Shown one piece after another: positions 49,072 through 57,487 of a stretch of 64,000 nucleotides of DNA. The notes under the pieces were generated by a model. It did no database searches, was not told where the DNA came from, and saw only the letters and a program-made list of their open reading frames with translations. The position numbers and the translations under genes are program-made. This stretch comes from Alloprevotella sp. OH1205_COT-284. Lineage in GTDB: Bacteria; Bacteroidota; Bacteroidia; Bacteroidales; Bacteroidaceae. The stretch is taken from the NCBI RefSeq assembly GCF_003859795.1, contig NZ_RQYI01000004.1:33309-97308 (forward strand), read 5' to 3'. Each line of letters opens with the position of its first letter. Position 1 is the first letter of the stretch.

Positions 49072-50076
49072 ATGACTCGCAAACGCATTCTCGCCGTTCT
49101 GTTTCTTTTGTTTCTGGTCATCGGCACATTTTTTGTCCTATCTCGTTCGCGCTATCACACCAGCGAGGGGCGTATTTTCGGAACGACCTATCACGTCAAG
49201 TATGCCGGAACACAACAGCTCGATCAAGAAATTATCGAAGAACTCCGTAAGGTCGATCATGCCTTGTCCATATTCAACGACACAAGTGTCATTTCTCGTT
49301 TCAACCGCAACGAAACTTACGTTCCCAACGAAATGTTTGAGGAAGTTGTGAAGCTCTCTCAACAACTGGCCGCACAAACCGACGGAGCTTTCGACATCAC
49401 CGTCGAACCTCTTGTGAACGCTTGGGGCTTCGGTTTCAAAAACAAAGAAAACGTGACCCCGTCGCAAATCGACTCGTTGAAGGCTTTCGTAGGTTACGAA
49501 AAACTGCACATCGCCAACAATGCTTTCTCCAAAAAAGATCCGCGCTTGGCACTCGACTGCGGCGCAGTGGCCAAAGGATACGGGGTAGATCGCATCGCCA
49601 AACTCTTGTCTGAAAAAGGATGTACGAACTACATGGTAGAAATCGGAGGAGAGGTTGTTGTAAAAGGAAAAAATCCCAAAGGAAAGCCATGGAGTCTGGG
49701 CATCAACAAGCCCGTGGAAGACTCCACCCAAACAAACAACGAAATACAGAGCATCATCCAACTCACGGACAAAGCTGTGGCCACATCGGGAAATTATCGC
49801 AATTTCTACTATAAAGACGGACAAAAATACGCCCACACCATTGATCCGAAAACAGGGTATCCCGTGCAGCACTCTTTGCTCTCGGCCACCGTGGTGGCTT
49901 CCTCGTGTACCCGTGCCGATGCTTTGGCCACCGCCTTTATGGTGATGGGCGTCGAAAAAGCCAAGACTTTCGTGTCCTCCCACACCGATGCAGACGCCTA
50001 CCTGATCTTTGCCTCCCCCGACGGCACCTTGCACACTTGGATGTCGGAAGGTATGAAAAAACACTTACAAAAATAA
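49072..50076 (+). CDS. apbE: FAD:protein FMN transferase
   Basis: ApbE attaches FMN covalently to Thr residues, for example of NqrB/NqrC or RnfG/D. The 334-residue protein has an N-terminal anchor (ILAVLFLLFLVIGTFFVL) and the ApbE core: GTTYHVKYAG, LDCGAVAKGYGVDRIA, YMVEIGGEVVVKG, VATSGNYRNFY and TRADALATAFMVMG. It is probably tethered on the periplasmic side. No flavinylated target gene is in the window. It is 12 bases after the DUF6048-like gene. Confidence 0.95.
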   Translation: MTRKRILAVLFLLFLVIGTFFVLSRSRYHTSEGRIFGTTYHVKYAGTQQLDQEIIEELRKVDHALSIFNDTSVISRFNRNETYVPNEMFEEVVKLSQQLAAQTDGAFDITVEPLVNAWGFGFKNKENVTPSQIDSLKAFVGYEKLHIANNAFSKKDPRLALDCGAVAKGYGVDRIAKLLSEKGCTNYMVEIGGEVVVKGKNPKGKPWSLGINKPVEDSTQTNNEIQSIIQLTDKAVATSGNYRNFYYKDGQKYAHTIDPKTGYPVQHSLLSATVVASSCTRADALATAFMVMGVEKAKTFVSSHTDADAYLIFASPDGTLHTWMSEGMKKHLQK

Positions 50077-50079
50077 GAC

Positions 50080-50757
50080 GTGGAAAATCGTTTCTTTCAC
50101 CGCCTCGTCAGCATTCAGCTCTTTCAAGGGTTGAGCACCGACGATTTCATGAATATTGCCGAACGAGTGCATTTTGACTTTCGCACCGTGGCCGAAGGAG
50201 AAAACCTTCTCGAAGAAGGTGACCCCTGCGAGCAACTCATGTGTTCGATCTCCGGGGTCGTGTGCAAAGAAATGCGCTGTGACAATGGCAGCTATTTATT
50301 CAAAGAATACTCGTCCACACCCACCGTCATGCAGCCCGAACGCCTCTTCGGCTTGCGGCCTCGCCATTCGGCAACTTTCACCGCCGCTTCGGAAGTGCAG
50401 TTGCTCATCGTTCCCAAACACGAAGTGCGCGACATCCTGTTCAAAAACATACCTTTCCACATCAACTTTTTGAACATGGTGTGTTCGGCACAGCACCTTT
50501 GGGAAACACGACTGTTTCATCCCCTCCCTCAGACGTTGCACCAACAGTTTCTGCATTTTCTCCTGATGCGTTCTTCTCGTCCTGCCGGAAAAAAAGAACT
50601 GATCATCGACATGGTTACGCTGGCAGCAGAACTGACAACGACCCGATTGCGCGTTTCGCAGATGCTCAACACGTTGAAAGAAAACGGTCTTATTGAACTG
50701 CGACGCAGACACATCATTATCCCCTCTCTCGAAAAACTCATTCAACATGCACAATAA
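50080..50757 (+). CDS. Crp/Fnr-family transcriptional regulator
   Basis: A 225-residue protein starting with GTG (MENRFFHRLVSIQLFQGLS). The cyclic-nucleotide-binding-like domain (about 10-125) includes FRTVAEGENLLEEGDPC, and the C-terminal winged helix-turn-helix has LAAELTTTRLRVSQMLNTLKENGLIELRRR. No FNR-type cysteine cluster is visible. The effector is unknown. It follows apbE by 3 bases and overlaps mazG by 11, so it lies in an operon with them. Confidence 0.9.
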   Translation: MENRFFHRLVSIQLFQGLSTDDFMNIAERVHFDFRTVAEGENLLEEGDPCEQLMCSISGVVCKEMRCDNGSYLFKEYSSTPTVMQPERLFGLRPRHSATFTAASEVQLLIVPKHEVRDILFKNIPFHINFLNMVCSAQHLWETRLFHPLPQTLHQQFLHFLLMRSSRPAGKKELIIDMVTLAAELTTTRLRVSQMLNTLKENGLIELRRRHIIIPSLEKLIQHAQ

Positions 50758-51544
50758 AGAAGAAAAACTGGCTGCCTTCGGACGCCTGCTTGACGTGCTC
50801 GACACGTTGCGCGAAAAATGTCCGTGGGATCGCAAGCAAACCAACGAATCACTACGCCCCAACACGATCGAAGAAACCTACGAGCTATCCGATGCTCTAC
50901 TGAAAGGCGATGAGCAGGAAATCATGAAAGAATTGGGAGATGTGCTCCTGCATGTTTGCTTCTATGCAAAAATAGGCGAAGAAAAGCAGGCTTTCGACAT
51001 TGCCGAAGTTTGTCATAAACTTTGCGATAAGCTGATTTTCCGCCACCCTCATGTCTATCCGCCGGCCGGTTCGGAAGGCACATCGCTCGAAACCGCCTCC
51101 GAAGTAAGCCGACAATGGGAGCAAATCAAACAACAAGAAAAGGACGGTAACAAAAGTGTGCTCAGCGGAGTGCCCGCATCTTTACCCACACTCATCAAAG
51201 CCTATCGCATTCAAGACAAAGCACGCAATGTCGGTTTCGATTGGGAAGAAAGAACACAGGTTTGGCAGAAAGTAAAAGAAGAAATCAAGGAATTTGAACG
51301 CGAAGTGGAAAATATGGAAAAAGAAAAAGCCGAAGCAGAATTTGGTGATGTCTTGTTTTCATTGATCAATGCCGCCCGCCTCTACAAAATCAATCCCGAC
51401 AACGCACTCGAACGTACCAATCAAAAATTCATCCGCCGATTTAACTATTTGGAACAAAAAACGATCAAACAAGGCCGCTCTCTGACCGACATGACATTGA
51501 GCGAAATGGATGAAATTTGGGAAGAAGCCAAACGAAACGAATAA
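50747..51544 (+). CDS. mazG: Nucleoside triphosphate pyrophosphohydrolase MazG
   Basis: 265 residues from ATG 50747. It has two MazG domains: the first with CPWDRKQTNESLRPNTIEETYEL and ELGDVLLHVCFYAKIG, the second with VGFDWEERTQVWQKVKEEIKEFE and EFGDVLFSLINAARL. It hydrolyses NTPs to NMPs and cleans up aberrant nucleotides. E. coli MazG has the same size (263). The start overlaps the end of the crp-like gene by 11 bases. Confidence 0.96.
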   Translation: MHNKEEKLAAFGRLLDVLDTLREKCPWDRKQTNESLRPNTIEETYELSDALLKGDEQEIMKELGDVLLHVCFYAKIGEEKQAFDIAEVCHKLCDKLIFRHPHVYPPAGSEGTSLETASEVSRQWEQIKQQEKDGNKSVLSGVPASLPTLIKAYRIQDKARNVGFDWEERTQVWQKVKEEIKEFEREVENMEKEKAEAEFGDVLFSLINAARLYKINPDNALERTNQKFIRRFNYLEQKTIKQGRSLTDMTLSEMDEIWEEAKRNE

Positions 51545-51556
51545 TCCGAGAGAAAA

Positions 51557-52591
51557 ATGTCCAACCACATCTTGTTTCGACTGCCCGAAGATAAAGTGGT
51601 GCATGAATTGTTTTGCGGAGAACAAGTGACGCAACTCGGCGCATATACCGAAATCGGCAATGTTCCCGGATACGTTTTTTCTCCATTCTCTCCGTCTTCA
51701 CAAAGCCCCATCCTTTTATTTCGACCCGAGGAAGAAAAAGCATGGATTCTGCCCAAGCGTTTTTCGGCGCGGCATATAGATTATACCGACACGGCAGAAC
51801 AAGAACGCACGGCTTATCAAAGGGCTTTTGCCAAATGTATGAAACAGTTGGAAGACAATCGCGTTCGGAAAATTGTCTTGTCCAGACGCCTCACGCTTCA
51901 TCTCGACAGCATCATTGACGAAGAAGATCGGAAAAACTTGTTTATCGCAGCCTGCAATAACTATCCGCATGCTTTTATTGCCCTCATCGAAACCAAAAAG
52001 TGGGGAATATGGCTTATTGCAACTCCCGAACTCTTATTGGAAGAAAAGAACGGCAGTCTGCACACCATGGCGCTTGCTGCAACCATGAGTGTGGAAGAAG
52101 GCGGACACCTTTTACCCGAGGCTTGGTCGCAAAAAAACCAAGCAGAGCAGGCCATGGTGGCCGATTATATTGAAGAGAAACTCACACAACTCCATTTGCC
52201 GCATTCGCGATCTGCCGTTTATTTGAAACAAGCGGCTCATCTTGTGCATTTATGTACCGATTTTACGACCCCACTACCCTCTTCTAATTTGTTGGGCAAC
52301 ATTATAGAGGCTCTCCACCCTACTCCGGCCGTATGCGGACTCCCCACCGATCAAGCCTCCTGCCTGCTCTCCAAAATAGAAGACCACGACAGAAAATATT
52401 ATGCCGGCTTCTCCGGCCCCGTGTTGTCGGACGCCGGCACTCACCTCTTTGTCACCTTGCGCTGCATGTCACTACATGAGAATACGGGCACGCTTTATGC
52501 CGGCGGAGGGTTATTGCGATCGAGTGATATTGAAACAGAATGGGTCGAAACGCATCGAAAGATGAAAACGATGCTTCACCTTTTGCAATAG
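51557..52591 (+). CDS. Isochorismate synthase
   Basis: 344 residues of the chorismate-binding family: NRVRKIVLSRRLTL near residue 95, IATPELLLEEKNG, LLGNIIEALHPTPAVCGLP, DHDRKYYAGFSGP and YAGGGLLRSSDIETEW with conserved Glu residues. It converts chorismate to isochorismate, the first step of menaquinone synthesis (menF type) here, as no siderophore genes are near. The partner menD is not in the window. It is the last gene of the run and lies 12 bases after mazG. Confidence 0.9.
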   Translation: MSNHILFRLPEDKVVHELFCGEQVTQLGAYTEIGNVPGYVFSPFSPSSQSPILLFRPEEEKAWILPKRFSARHIDYTDTAEQERTAYQRAFAKCMKQLEDNRVRKIVLSRRLTLHLDSIIDEEDRKNLFIAACNNYPHAFIALIETKKWGIWLIATPELLLEEKNGSLHTMALAATMSVEEGGHLLPEAWSQKNQAEQAMVADYIEEKLTQLHLPHSRSAVYLKQAAHLVHLCTDFTTPLPSSNLLGNIIEALHPTPAVCGLPTDQASCLLSKIEDHDRKYYAGFSGPVLSDAGTHLFVTLRCMSLHENTGTLYAGGGLLRSSDIETEWVETHRKMKTMLHLLQ

Positions 52592-52803
52592 TTCGATAAG
52601 CGGTGTTCTTCAAAAAAACACTCCAAAGAGATCGACAAAAACAAATTCTCCTCATACGCTGTAAAACTCACTCCCGAACATAGAAGTTGTCTGTCGGCAA
52701 ATTCTATTCTTGGTGGCAAAGGGCACGGCAAAGGCCTCCCATACATAAGAAAAGACCTCTATACAAAGGTCAAAAGTCTTGATCATCAAGAAGAGGAGCA
52801 AAT

Positions 52804-52851
52804 GGTAACTTGCGGAAATTAGGTCTGTGATAGTTTTTTCTACTCGTTACT
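52804..52851. repeat. Intergenic repeat family 1, copy E
   Basis: GGTAAC (52804) ... TTTTTTCTACTCGTTAC (52834-52850). Aligns along its length with copy B (23821-23872) with several substitutions and one short gap. Confidence 0.6.
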
Positions 52852-52974
52852 CCGTTGGCACTACTACTTGGGTAAAATTCGCTCCGACACATTAAAGCAT
52901 ATTCGGACAAGCCGCAGAGGAGATGAAGCAATTCTCCCCCAAAAAGAAGTAACTTTCAGCCCTACCAAGACTTT

Positions 52975-53320
52975 TTCTTTTATTTATCTACATTGTCTAC
53001 ATTTACCTCATAAACAACAGATATATAGCGAATTGCGAATGTAGACAATACGAAAATTCAACTACATTCGTTTTCACAACTTACACACGGCATCGGGCAG
53101 TCGTGCGCCTGCCCGCAATCACTCATGTAGACAGTGTAGGTTTTGGTAAAATCAGTCTACATTCCTTTTTATCTGTGTATCATACACTTAACCTCTTTCC
53201 GTGTATATTAGGTTACCGTCAGATACACTCGCATATCACTGAAAATCAAAGCATTTCAGTGTATCGTGTAGGTTTTTCAGCGATTTTACAAGATAAACAC
53301 TTGGGAAGCCTACATTATGA
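52975..53320. repeat. TGTAGACA-word cluster II
   Basis: At least eight words of the form (A)TGTAGACA-N-TG or CTACATT on either strand, with CACACGGCATC (53086-53096) shared with cluster III (63774-63784). Two further clusters lie at 7080-7165 and 63705-63990. Spacing is irregular, so it is not a tandem repeat. Confidence 0.5.
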
Positions 53321-53523
53321 GCCCTCTCTTACCTCCCCCCATTTGATGTTCAGCAAAAAGAGCGCATTCGGCTACATCACGGAAATTTGAGGCGGTTTTG
53401 AAGAGGCATTGTTGTGTGGAGGATGTATTTTGCTATGGACTATTTCCTATTCAAAAAGTAAATCAGTGTAGCAGTTGGAGTCAAAATACGACTCTTACCA
53501 ACTCCGATGGCCGTTCATATAAG

Positions 53524-53575
53524 AACTTGCCGATAAAACAAATCTTATTGTAATGACTTGTTTTATCGGCAAGTT
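53524..53575 (-). terminator. Terminator-like hairpin after TPR gene
   Basis: Perfect 18-bp stem AACTTGCCGATAAAACAA (53524-53541) / its complement (53558-53575), 16-base loop, 26 bases past the stop codon of the TPR gene. The T-tail on the minus strand is short. Confidence 0.65.
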
Positions 53576-53600
53576 TTATTTCCAAATAATCGATTGACGA

Positions 53601-55058
53601 TTATTGCAGAAGTTTTTGGATTTGAATTGCCAATTGATCGGCAGGGTCAAGTGCCAAGACTTGTTCCACATATTTCTTGCAAGTGGCATCGTCATTAGTC
53701 TTCAAAGCATAGATCATGAGATATTGCAAAGCACGCTTCTTGTGGGTAGCATAGTCTGCATTATCTCCGATCAATTCCACGGCTTGTGCGTAATATTCAC
53801 GAGGCTTTTCTTCTGCTTCTTGCGGATTGGTAATCCAAAGAGTGGCGCGGAAATAAGGGCCTCTGTAATTGGTGGGTTGTGCCTCCATGTATTCGGCAAA
53901 AATTTTATCGCCGGCAAGGATGTACTTCATACGATCCTCTGTATTTTCGGCAAGTTCTTTGGCGGAAATATAAATATTCGCCAATCCGAATTTCTCGGCT
54001 TCATCAACTTTATCTCCGAGCAGTGAAAGATATTTTTTGTATACGTCAATGGCTTCAAAAGGTTGTTTGTTCTTACGAAGCAAATTGGCCAATTTCTTAT
54101 ATCCATCGGCTTTTGCCTCATCCTTTTGCAAGGCAAGACGAAGATACTCAATGGCCGTGCTGTCATTGTTCAGCAATTCGGAAGCATAAATAGAGGCATA
54201 GAGATAGTCAAGATACAGATAAAGGCTGTCGTCATATTGCTTTTCCGTGAGATATTTGATGGACTCTGCAGAAGCGGCATCGAAAGTTTCTACTTCCGAG
54301 AAGAACTTCATGCGACGCACCACAAGGTCTTTCGGATCAATGGGCAACAGTTTTGCAGCCATTTCCTTGATGGTAAAGAAATCCTTTTGGTTCATCAAAG
54401 AAAGCAAATAGTTTTCGCCGGCACGCAATTCTTCGACTCCGGGATTGGGCGTTTGTTCGAAGAAAGACTGATAGGCTTTTACGGCTTCTTTGTAGTCTTC
54501 ATCGTGATAAGCTATGTCACCCAGTTCTTTGTAGGCAGCGACGTCTTTGGGGTTCAGGGCAATGATTTTTGCCAATGTCTCTTTGGCCACAATCGTATTC
54601 ACATATTTGTAAACACGCGCATTGAGGCGAAGTGCTTCAATGTTTTCGGGCTCATAATTGAGAATTTCATCGAATTTCTGTCCGGCCGTACCCCAATCCT
54701 TACGCAACATGGCAACATGGCCGCTGAGCATCAATCCGGGAATATAGGCAGGATCAACGGTATAGACCTGTTGTGCACATTGACGAGCACAAGGATAGAT
54801 GTTCTTGTTTAAGAAAAAAGCTCCGACTGCCACTAATTGCTCTTTGTCATTACGAACTTTACGGAGCAATTTACTAAATGTTTTGTTGGCGGCATCAGGG
54901 TCGCTGAGTTGAAATGAAATAACTTCGTCCGCCATGGCTTGAATTTCCGTTTTCATTTCCGGAGCTTCGAAAGCCGAAGTGGTTTGTGCTTGTAGTTCGC
55001 CAAAGCCGATCCAAGAGCAGGCCGCAAGCATGAGCGAGAGCATGAGATTTTTCTTCAT
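53601..55058 (-). CDS. Exported TPR-repeat protein
   Basis: 485 residues with a signal peptide (MKKNLMLSLMLAACSWIGFGELQAQ) and about eight to ten tetratricopeptide repeats (for example AYKELGDIAYHDEDYKEAVKAYQSF, ADGYKKLANLLRKNKQPFEAIDVYKKYL). It probably acts as a periplasmic or outer-membrane scaffold. Partners are not evident. It has a -7 box at 55135-55142 and a hairpin after its end, so it is a single-gene transcript. TPR proteins of this length are common in Porphyromonas. Confidence 0.85.
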   Translation of the reverse strand: MKKNLMLSLMLAACSWIGFGELQAQTTSAFEAPEMKTEIQAMADEVISFQLSDPDAANKTFSKLLRKVRNDKEQLVAVGAFFLNKNIYPCARQCAQQVYTVDPAYIPGLMLSGHVAMLRKDWGTAGQKFDEILNYEPENIEALRLNARVYKYVNTIVAKETLAKIIALNPKDVAAYKELGDIAYHDEDYKEAVKAYQSFFEQTPNPGVEELRAGENYLLSLMNQKDFFTIKEMAAKLLPIDPKDLVVRRMKFFSEVETFDAASAESIKYLTEKQYDDSLYLYLDYLYASIYASELLNNDSTAIEYLRLALQKDEAKADGYKKLANLLRKNKQPFEAIDVYKKYLSLLGDKVDEAEKFGLANIYISAKELAENTEDRMKYILAGDKIFAEYMEAQPTNYRGPYFRATLWITNPQEAEEKPREYYAQAVELIGDNADYATHKKRALQYLMIYALKTNDDATCKKYVEQVLALDPADQLAIQIQKLLQ

Positions 55059-55134
55059 ATTGGCTATAATATTTTAGTTTCGTTTTTATGATATTCGAGA
55101 TTTCAAAAACAATCTTTTCTCCCAAAAACGACTG

Positions 55135-55142
55135 CAAATATA
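55135..55142 (-). promoter_or_regulatory. -7 box of the TPR gene
   Basis: TATATTTG on the minus strand. No -33 TTG at the right distance. It is divergent from the thioredoxin-like gene's -7 box. Confidence 0.45.
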
Positions 55143-55258
55143 GATAATTCTCCCCAATCATAAGGGCTTTGCCTAAAAAAAATGTAAGAATAAGAGTTTT
55201 TTAAACATTATAGGCAGACATTCCGGCAGTCAGACGACTTTTTATCAATAAAAGAGAG

Positions 55259-55266
55259 TATATTTG
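55259..55266 (+). promoter_or_regulatory. -7 box of the thioredoxin-like/mlaEF operon
   Basis: TATATTTG, with the ATG at 55315; the -33 region is only T-rich. Confidence 0.5.
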
Positions 55267-55314
55267 CACCCTACTAATACAAGAATAAAGTTATCCAAAT
55301 AACAGTTTTCAATT

Positions 55315-55875
55315 ATGAAGAAATCATTTTTTTTATTGGGGGGATTGCTGCTGGCAGTAACAACAAGTTGCGCCAAACAAAATCCGACTATTCCTCAACA
55401 AGATGCCATAGAGTCGGAGCAAACAACCGCCACTCAATCAGACAGTCGAATTAAAACGGTAAACAGTCAATTGTCGGGTATTGAAGCCTTCGAAGAAATT
55501 AAAAAGAGCTATAAAGGCAAAGTCGTTCTCATCGATTTTTGGGCTACATGGTGTCCGCCTTGCAGGTCTGCCATGAAGATGCTGGGAGAAATCAAACCCG
55601 GATTGAAACAAAAAGGAGTTGAATTTGTCTATATCACCGGCGAAACATCACCCGAAGCCGATTGGAAACAATTTATTGCCTCCATTGACGGAAATCACTA
55701 TCGTTTGAGCGACAAGCAATGGCAAGAATTAAGCATGAAATTGGGCATGCCCGGCATTCCGGCCTATCTCGTATTGAACAAAGACGGTAGCGAAGCTTTT
55801 TCAAACGTCACGGAGGGCGGTTATCCCGGCAATGAAATCATAGAAAACAGCATTGAAATTGCTTTAACCAAATAA
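55315..55875 (+). CDS. Thioredoxin-like (TlpA/ResA-type) lipoprotein
   Basis: 186 residues with a lipoprotein signal (LLAVTTSCAKQ; Cys19), a Thr/Ser/Gln-rich linker and a thioredoxin domain (about 65-186) with the active site WCPPC (Cys80, Cys83) and the cis-Pro in MPGIPAYLV. It is membrane-tethered in the periplasm and likely reduces or isomerises disulfides. It is followed after 6 bases by mlaE, so it is in an operon with the lipid ABC transporter. Reductase substrate is unknown. Confidence 0.9.
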   Translation: MKKSFFLLGGLLLAVTTSCAKQNPTIPQQDAIESEQTTATQSDSRIKTVNSQLSGIEAFEEIKKSYKGKVVLIDFWATWCPPCRSAMKMLGEIKPGLKQKGVEFVYITGETSPEADWKQFIASIDGNHYRLSDKQWQELSMKLGMPGIPAYLVLNKDGSEAFSNVTEGGYPGNEIIENSIEIALTK

Positions 55876-55881
55876 GCTGTA

Positions 55882-56628
55882 ATGCTTCTCACTTCTTATT
55901 TGCACGCTTTCGGAGAATATTTAGTGCTCATGGCTCGTACTTTCTCGCGCCCTGAGCGCTTTCGTATGTTCTGGAAGCAATATGTCAAAGAGATGGCACA
56001 ACTGGGGGTGGACTCCATCGGTATTGTTTTGCTCATCTCCTTTTTTATCGGTGCCGTCATCTGTATCCAAATCAAACTTAACATCGAAAGCGCATGGATG
56101 CCCAAATGGGTAAGCGGATATGTGACCAGAGAAATCATGTTGCTCGAATTTTCTTCCTCGATCATGTGTCTGATTTTGGCAGGAAAGGTCGGCTCCAACA
56201 TTGCTTCCGAAATCGGGACAATGCGCGTCACTCAACAGATTGACGCATTGGAAATTATGGGAATAAACTCCGCTTCCTATCTCATTTTACCGAAACTGAT
56301 CGGCATGCTGACCATGATTCCGTTGTTGGTGGTTTTTTCTACCACAAGTGGCATTATCGGTGCCTATGCAACGGCTTATATCGGGCATATTCTGACACCG
56401 GCTCATCTCACGGAAGGCATACAATATGATTTCAATCAATGGTATTTTTGGATGGGAGTGGTGAAAAGTGTTTTCTTCGCATTTATTATTTCGAGTGTGT
56501 CGGCCTACTATGGCTATCGTGTTAAAGGCGGATCGGTAGAAGTCGGCAAGGCATCCACCGATGCGGTCGTGACGTCTTCCATGCTCATTCTCTTTTCTGA
56601 TCTTTTTCTCACCCAACTGTTATCATGA
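55882..56628 (+). CDS. mlaE: ABC transporter permease, MlaE family
   Basis: 248 residues with five or six membrane segments and the MlaE signatures ISFFIGAVICIQIKLNIES, EFSSSIMCLILAGKVGSNIASEIGTMRVTQQIDALEIMG and the C-terminal SDLFLTQLL. MlaE is the membrane subunit of phospholipid transport between inner and outer membranes. Its stop overlaps the ATP-binding subunit start (ATGA). No mlaD (MCE) gene follows here, so it must lie elsewhere. Confidence 0.93.
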   Translation: MLLTSYLHAFGEYLVLMARTFSRPERFRMFWKQYVKEMAQLGVDSIGIVLLISFFIGAVICIQIKLNIESAWMPKWVSGYVTREIMLLEFSSSIMCLILAGKVGSNIASEIGTMRVTQQIDALEIMGINSASYLILPKLIGMLTMIPLLVVFSTTSGIIGAYATAYIGHILTPAHLTEGIQYDFNQWYFWMGVVKSVFFAFIISSVSAYYGYRVKGGSVEVGKASTDAVVTSSMLILFSDLFLTQLLS

Positions 56629-57380
56629 TCGAATTGTTTGAACTTCGAAAATCTTTTGAAGACAAAAAAGTGCTGAAAGGCATCTCGACGACTTTCGAGT
56701 CGGGAAAGACAAATCTCATCATCGGACAATCGGGTTCGGGAAAGACCGTGTTGATGAAATGTATCGTAGGCTTATTTGAACCCACTTCGGGAAAAGTGCT
56801 CTATGATGGCCGCGACTTTGTCCGAATGACAAAAAAAGAGCGCATGGCTCTAAGGCGAGAAATGGGTATGATTTTTCAAAACGCGGCATTGTTCGACAGT
56901 CTTTCCGTATTGGAAAACGTGATGTTTCCTCTGGACATGTTTTCCGAGGAGAGTTATGCTTTCCGCAGAAAGAGAGCACAATTTTGTTTGGATCGAGTGA
57001 ACCTGACCGATGCCGCCCACAAATATCCCGGAGAAATATCGGGAGGGATGCAAAAACGAGTCGCCATTGCACGCGCCATCGCACTTCAACCCAAATATTT
57101 GTTTTGCGACGAACCCAATTCCGGGTTAGACCCCAAGACTTCTTTGGTCATCGACGACTTAATCCACTCCATTACTCTTGATTTTAAGACAACAACGATC
57201 ATCAACACTCACGACATGAATTCCGTCATGGGAATCGGAGACAATATCCTCTATCTGTATGAAGGGCGACGTGAATGGGAGGGTTCGAAAGACGAAGTAA
57301 TGGGGGCAGAAAATGAACGTTTGAACAGCTTTATTTTTGCCTCAGATCTTTTCCGAAAGGTAAAGGAAAATGCAATATAA
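56625..57380 (+). CDS. mlaF: ABC transporter ATP-binding protein, MlaF family
   Basis: 251 residues: Walker A IGQSGSGKTVLMKC, Q-loop region, signature ISGGMQKRVAIARAIA and Walker B YLFCDEPNSGLDPKT. The ISGGMQKR form is characteristic of MlaF/Ttg2A. It powers MlaE. It overlaps mlaE by 4 bases and ends at the terminator at 57384-57416. Confidence 0.94.
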   Translation: MIELFELRKSFEDKKVLKGISTTFESGKTNLIIGQSGSGKTVLMKCIVGLFEPTSGKVLYDGRDFVRMTKKERMALRREMGMIFQNAALFDSLSVLENVMFPLDMFSEESYAFRRKRAQFCLDRVNLTDAAHKYPGEISGGMQKRVAIARAIALQPKYLFCDEPNSGLDPKTSLVIDDLIHSITLDFKTTTIINTHDMNSVMGIGDNILYLYEGRREWEGSKDEVMGAENERLNSFIFASDLFRKVKENAI

Positions 57381-57383
57381 AAA

Positions 57384-57416
57384 AGAGGTGACATCAAAAT
57401 GATGTCGCCTCTTTTT
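57384..57416. terminator. Bidirectional terminator between mlaF and nhaP2
   Basis: 13-bp stem AGAGGTGACATCA (57384-57396) / TGATGTCGCCTCT (57400-57412) with one wobble pair, 3-base loop and T residues after it; A residues before it serve the opposite strand. Confidence 0.85.
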
Positions 57417-57487
57417 GACTTCGAGATGAAAAACACAAATCAGGATAGAACGGCACATCGTGAAAATGTGACGCGACTATCGCCAAT

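Larger units (their letters stand above)
52592..53523. other. Gene-free stretch rich in short repeats
   Basis: About 930 bases with no credible gene. It holds repeat copy E (52804-52851) and a dense cluster of TGTAGACA-type words on both strands (for example CTACATTGTCTACATT near 52989, GAATGTAGACAATACG near 53037, CATGTAGACAGTGTAG near 53124). An open frame at 53103-53390 has no family resemblance. Confidence 0.5.

Noticed and set aside
52975..53320. CRISPR array in the TGTAGACA region
   Set aside because: The words are short, on both strands and irregularly spaced; there are no repeats of 24 bases or more and no cas genes.
53103..53390. 95-residue open frame in the repeat-rich region
   Set aside because: It consists of TGTAGACA-type repeats and has no domain, start context or neighbours supporting it.
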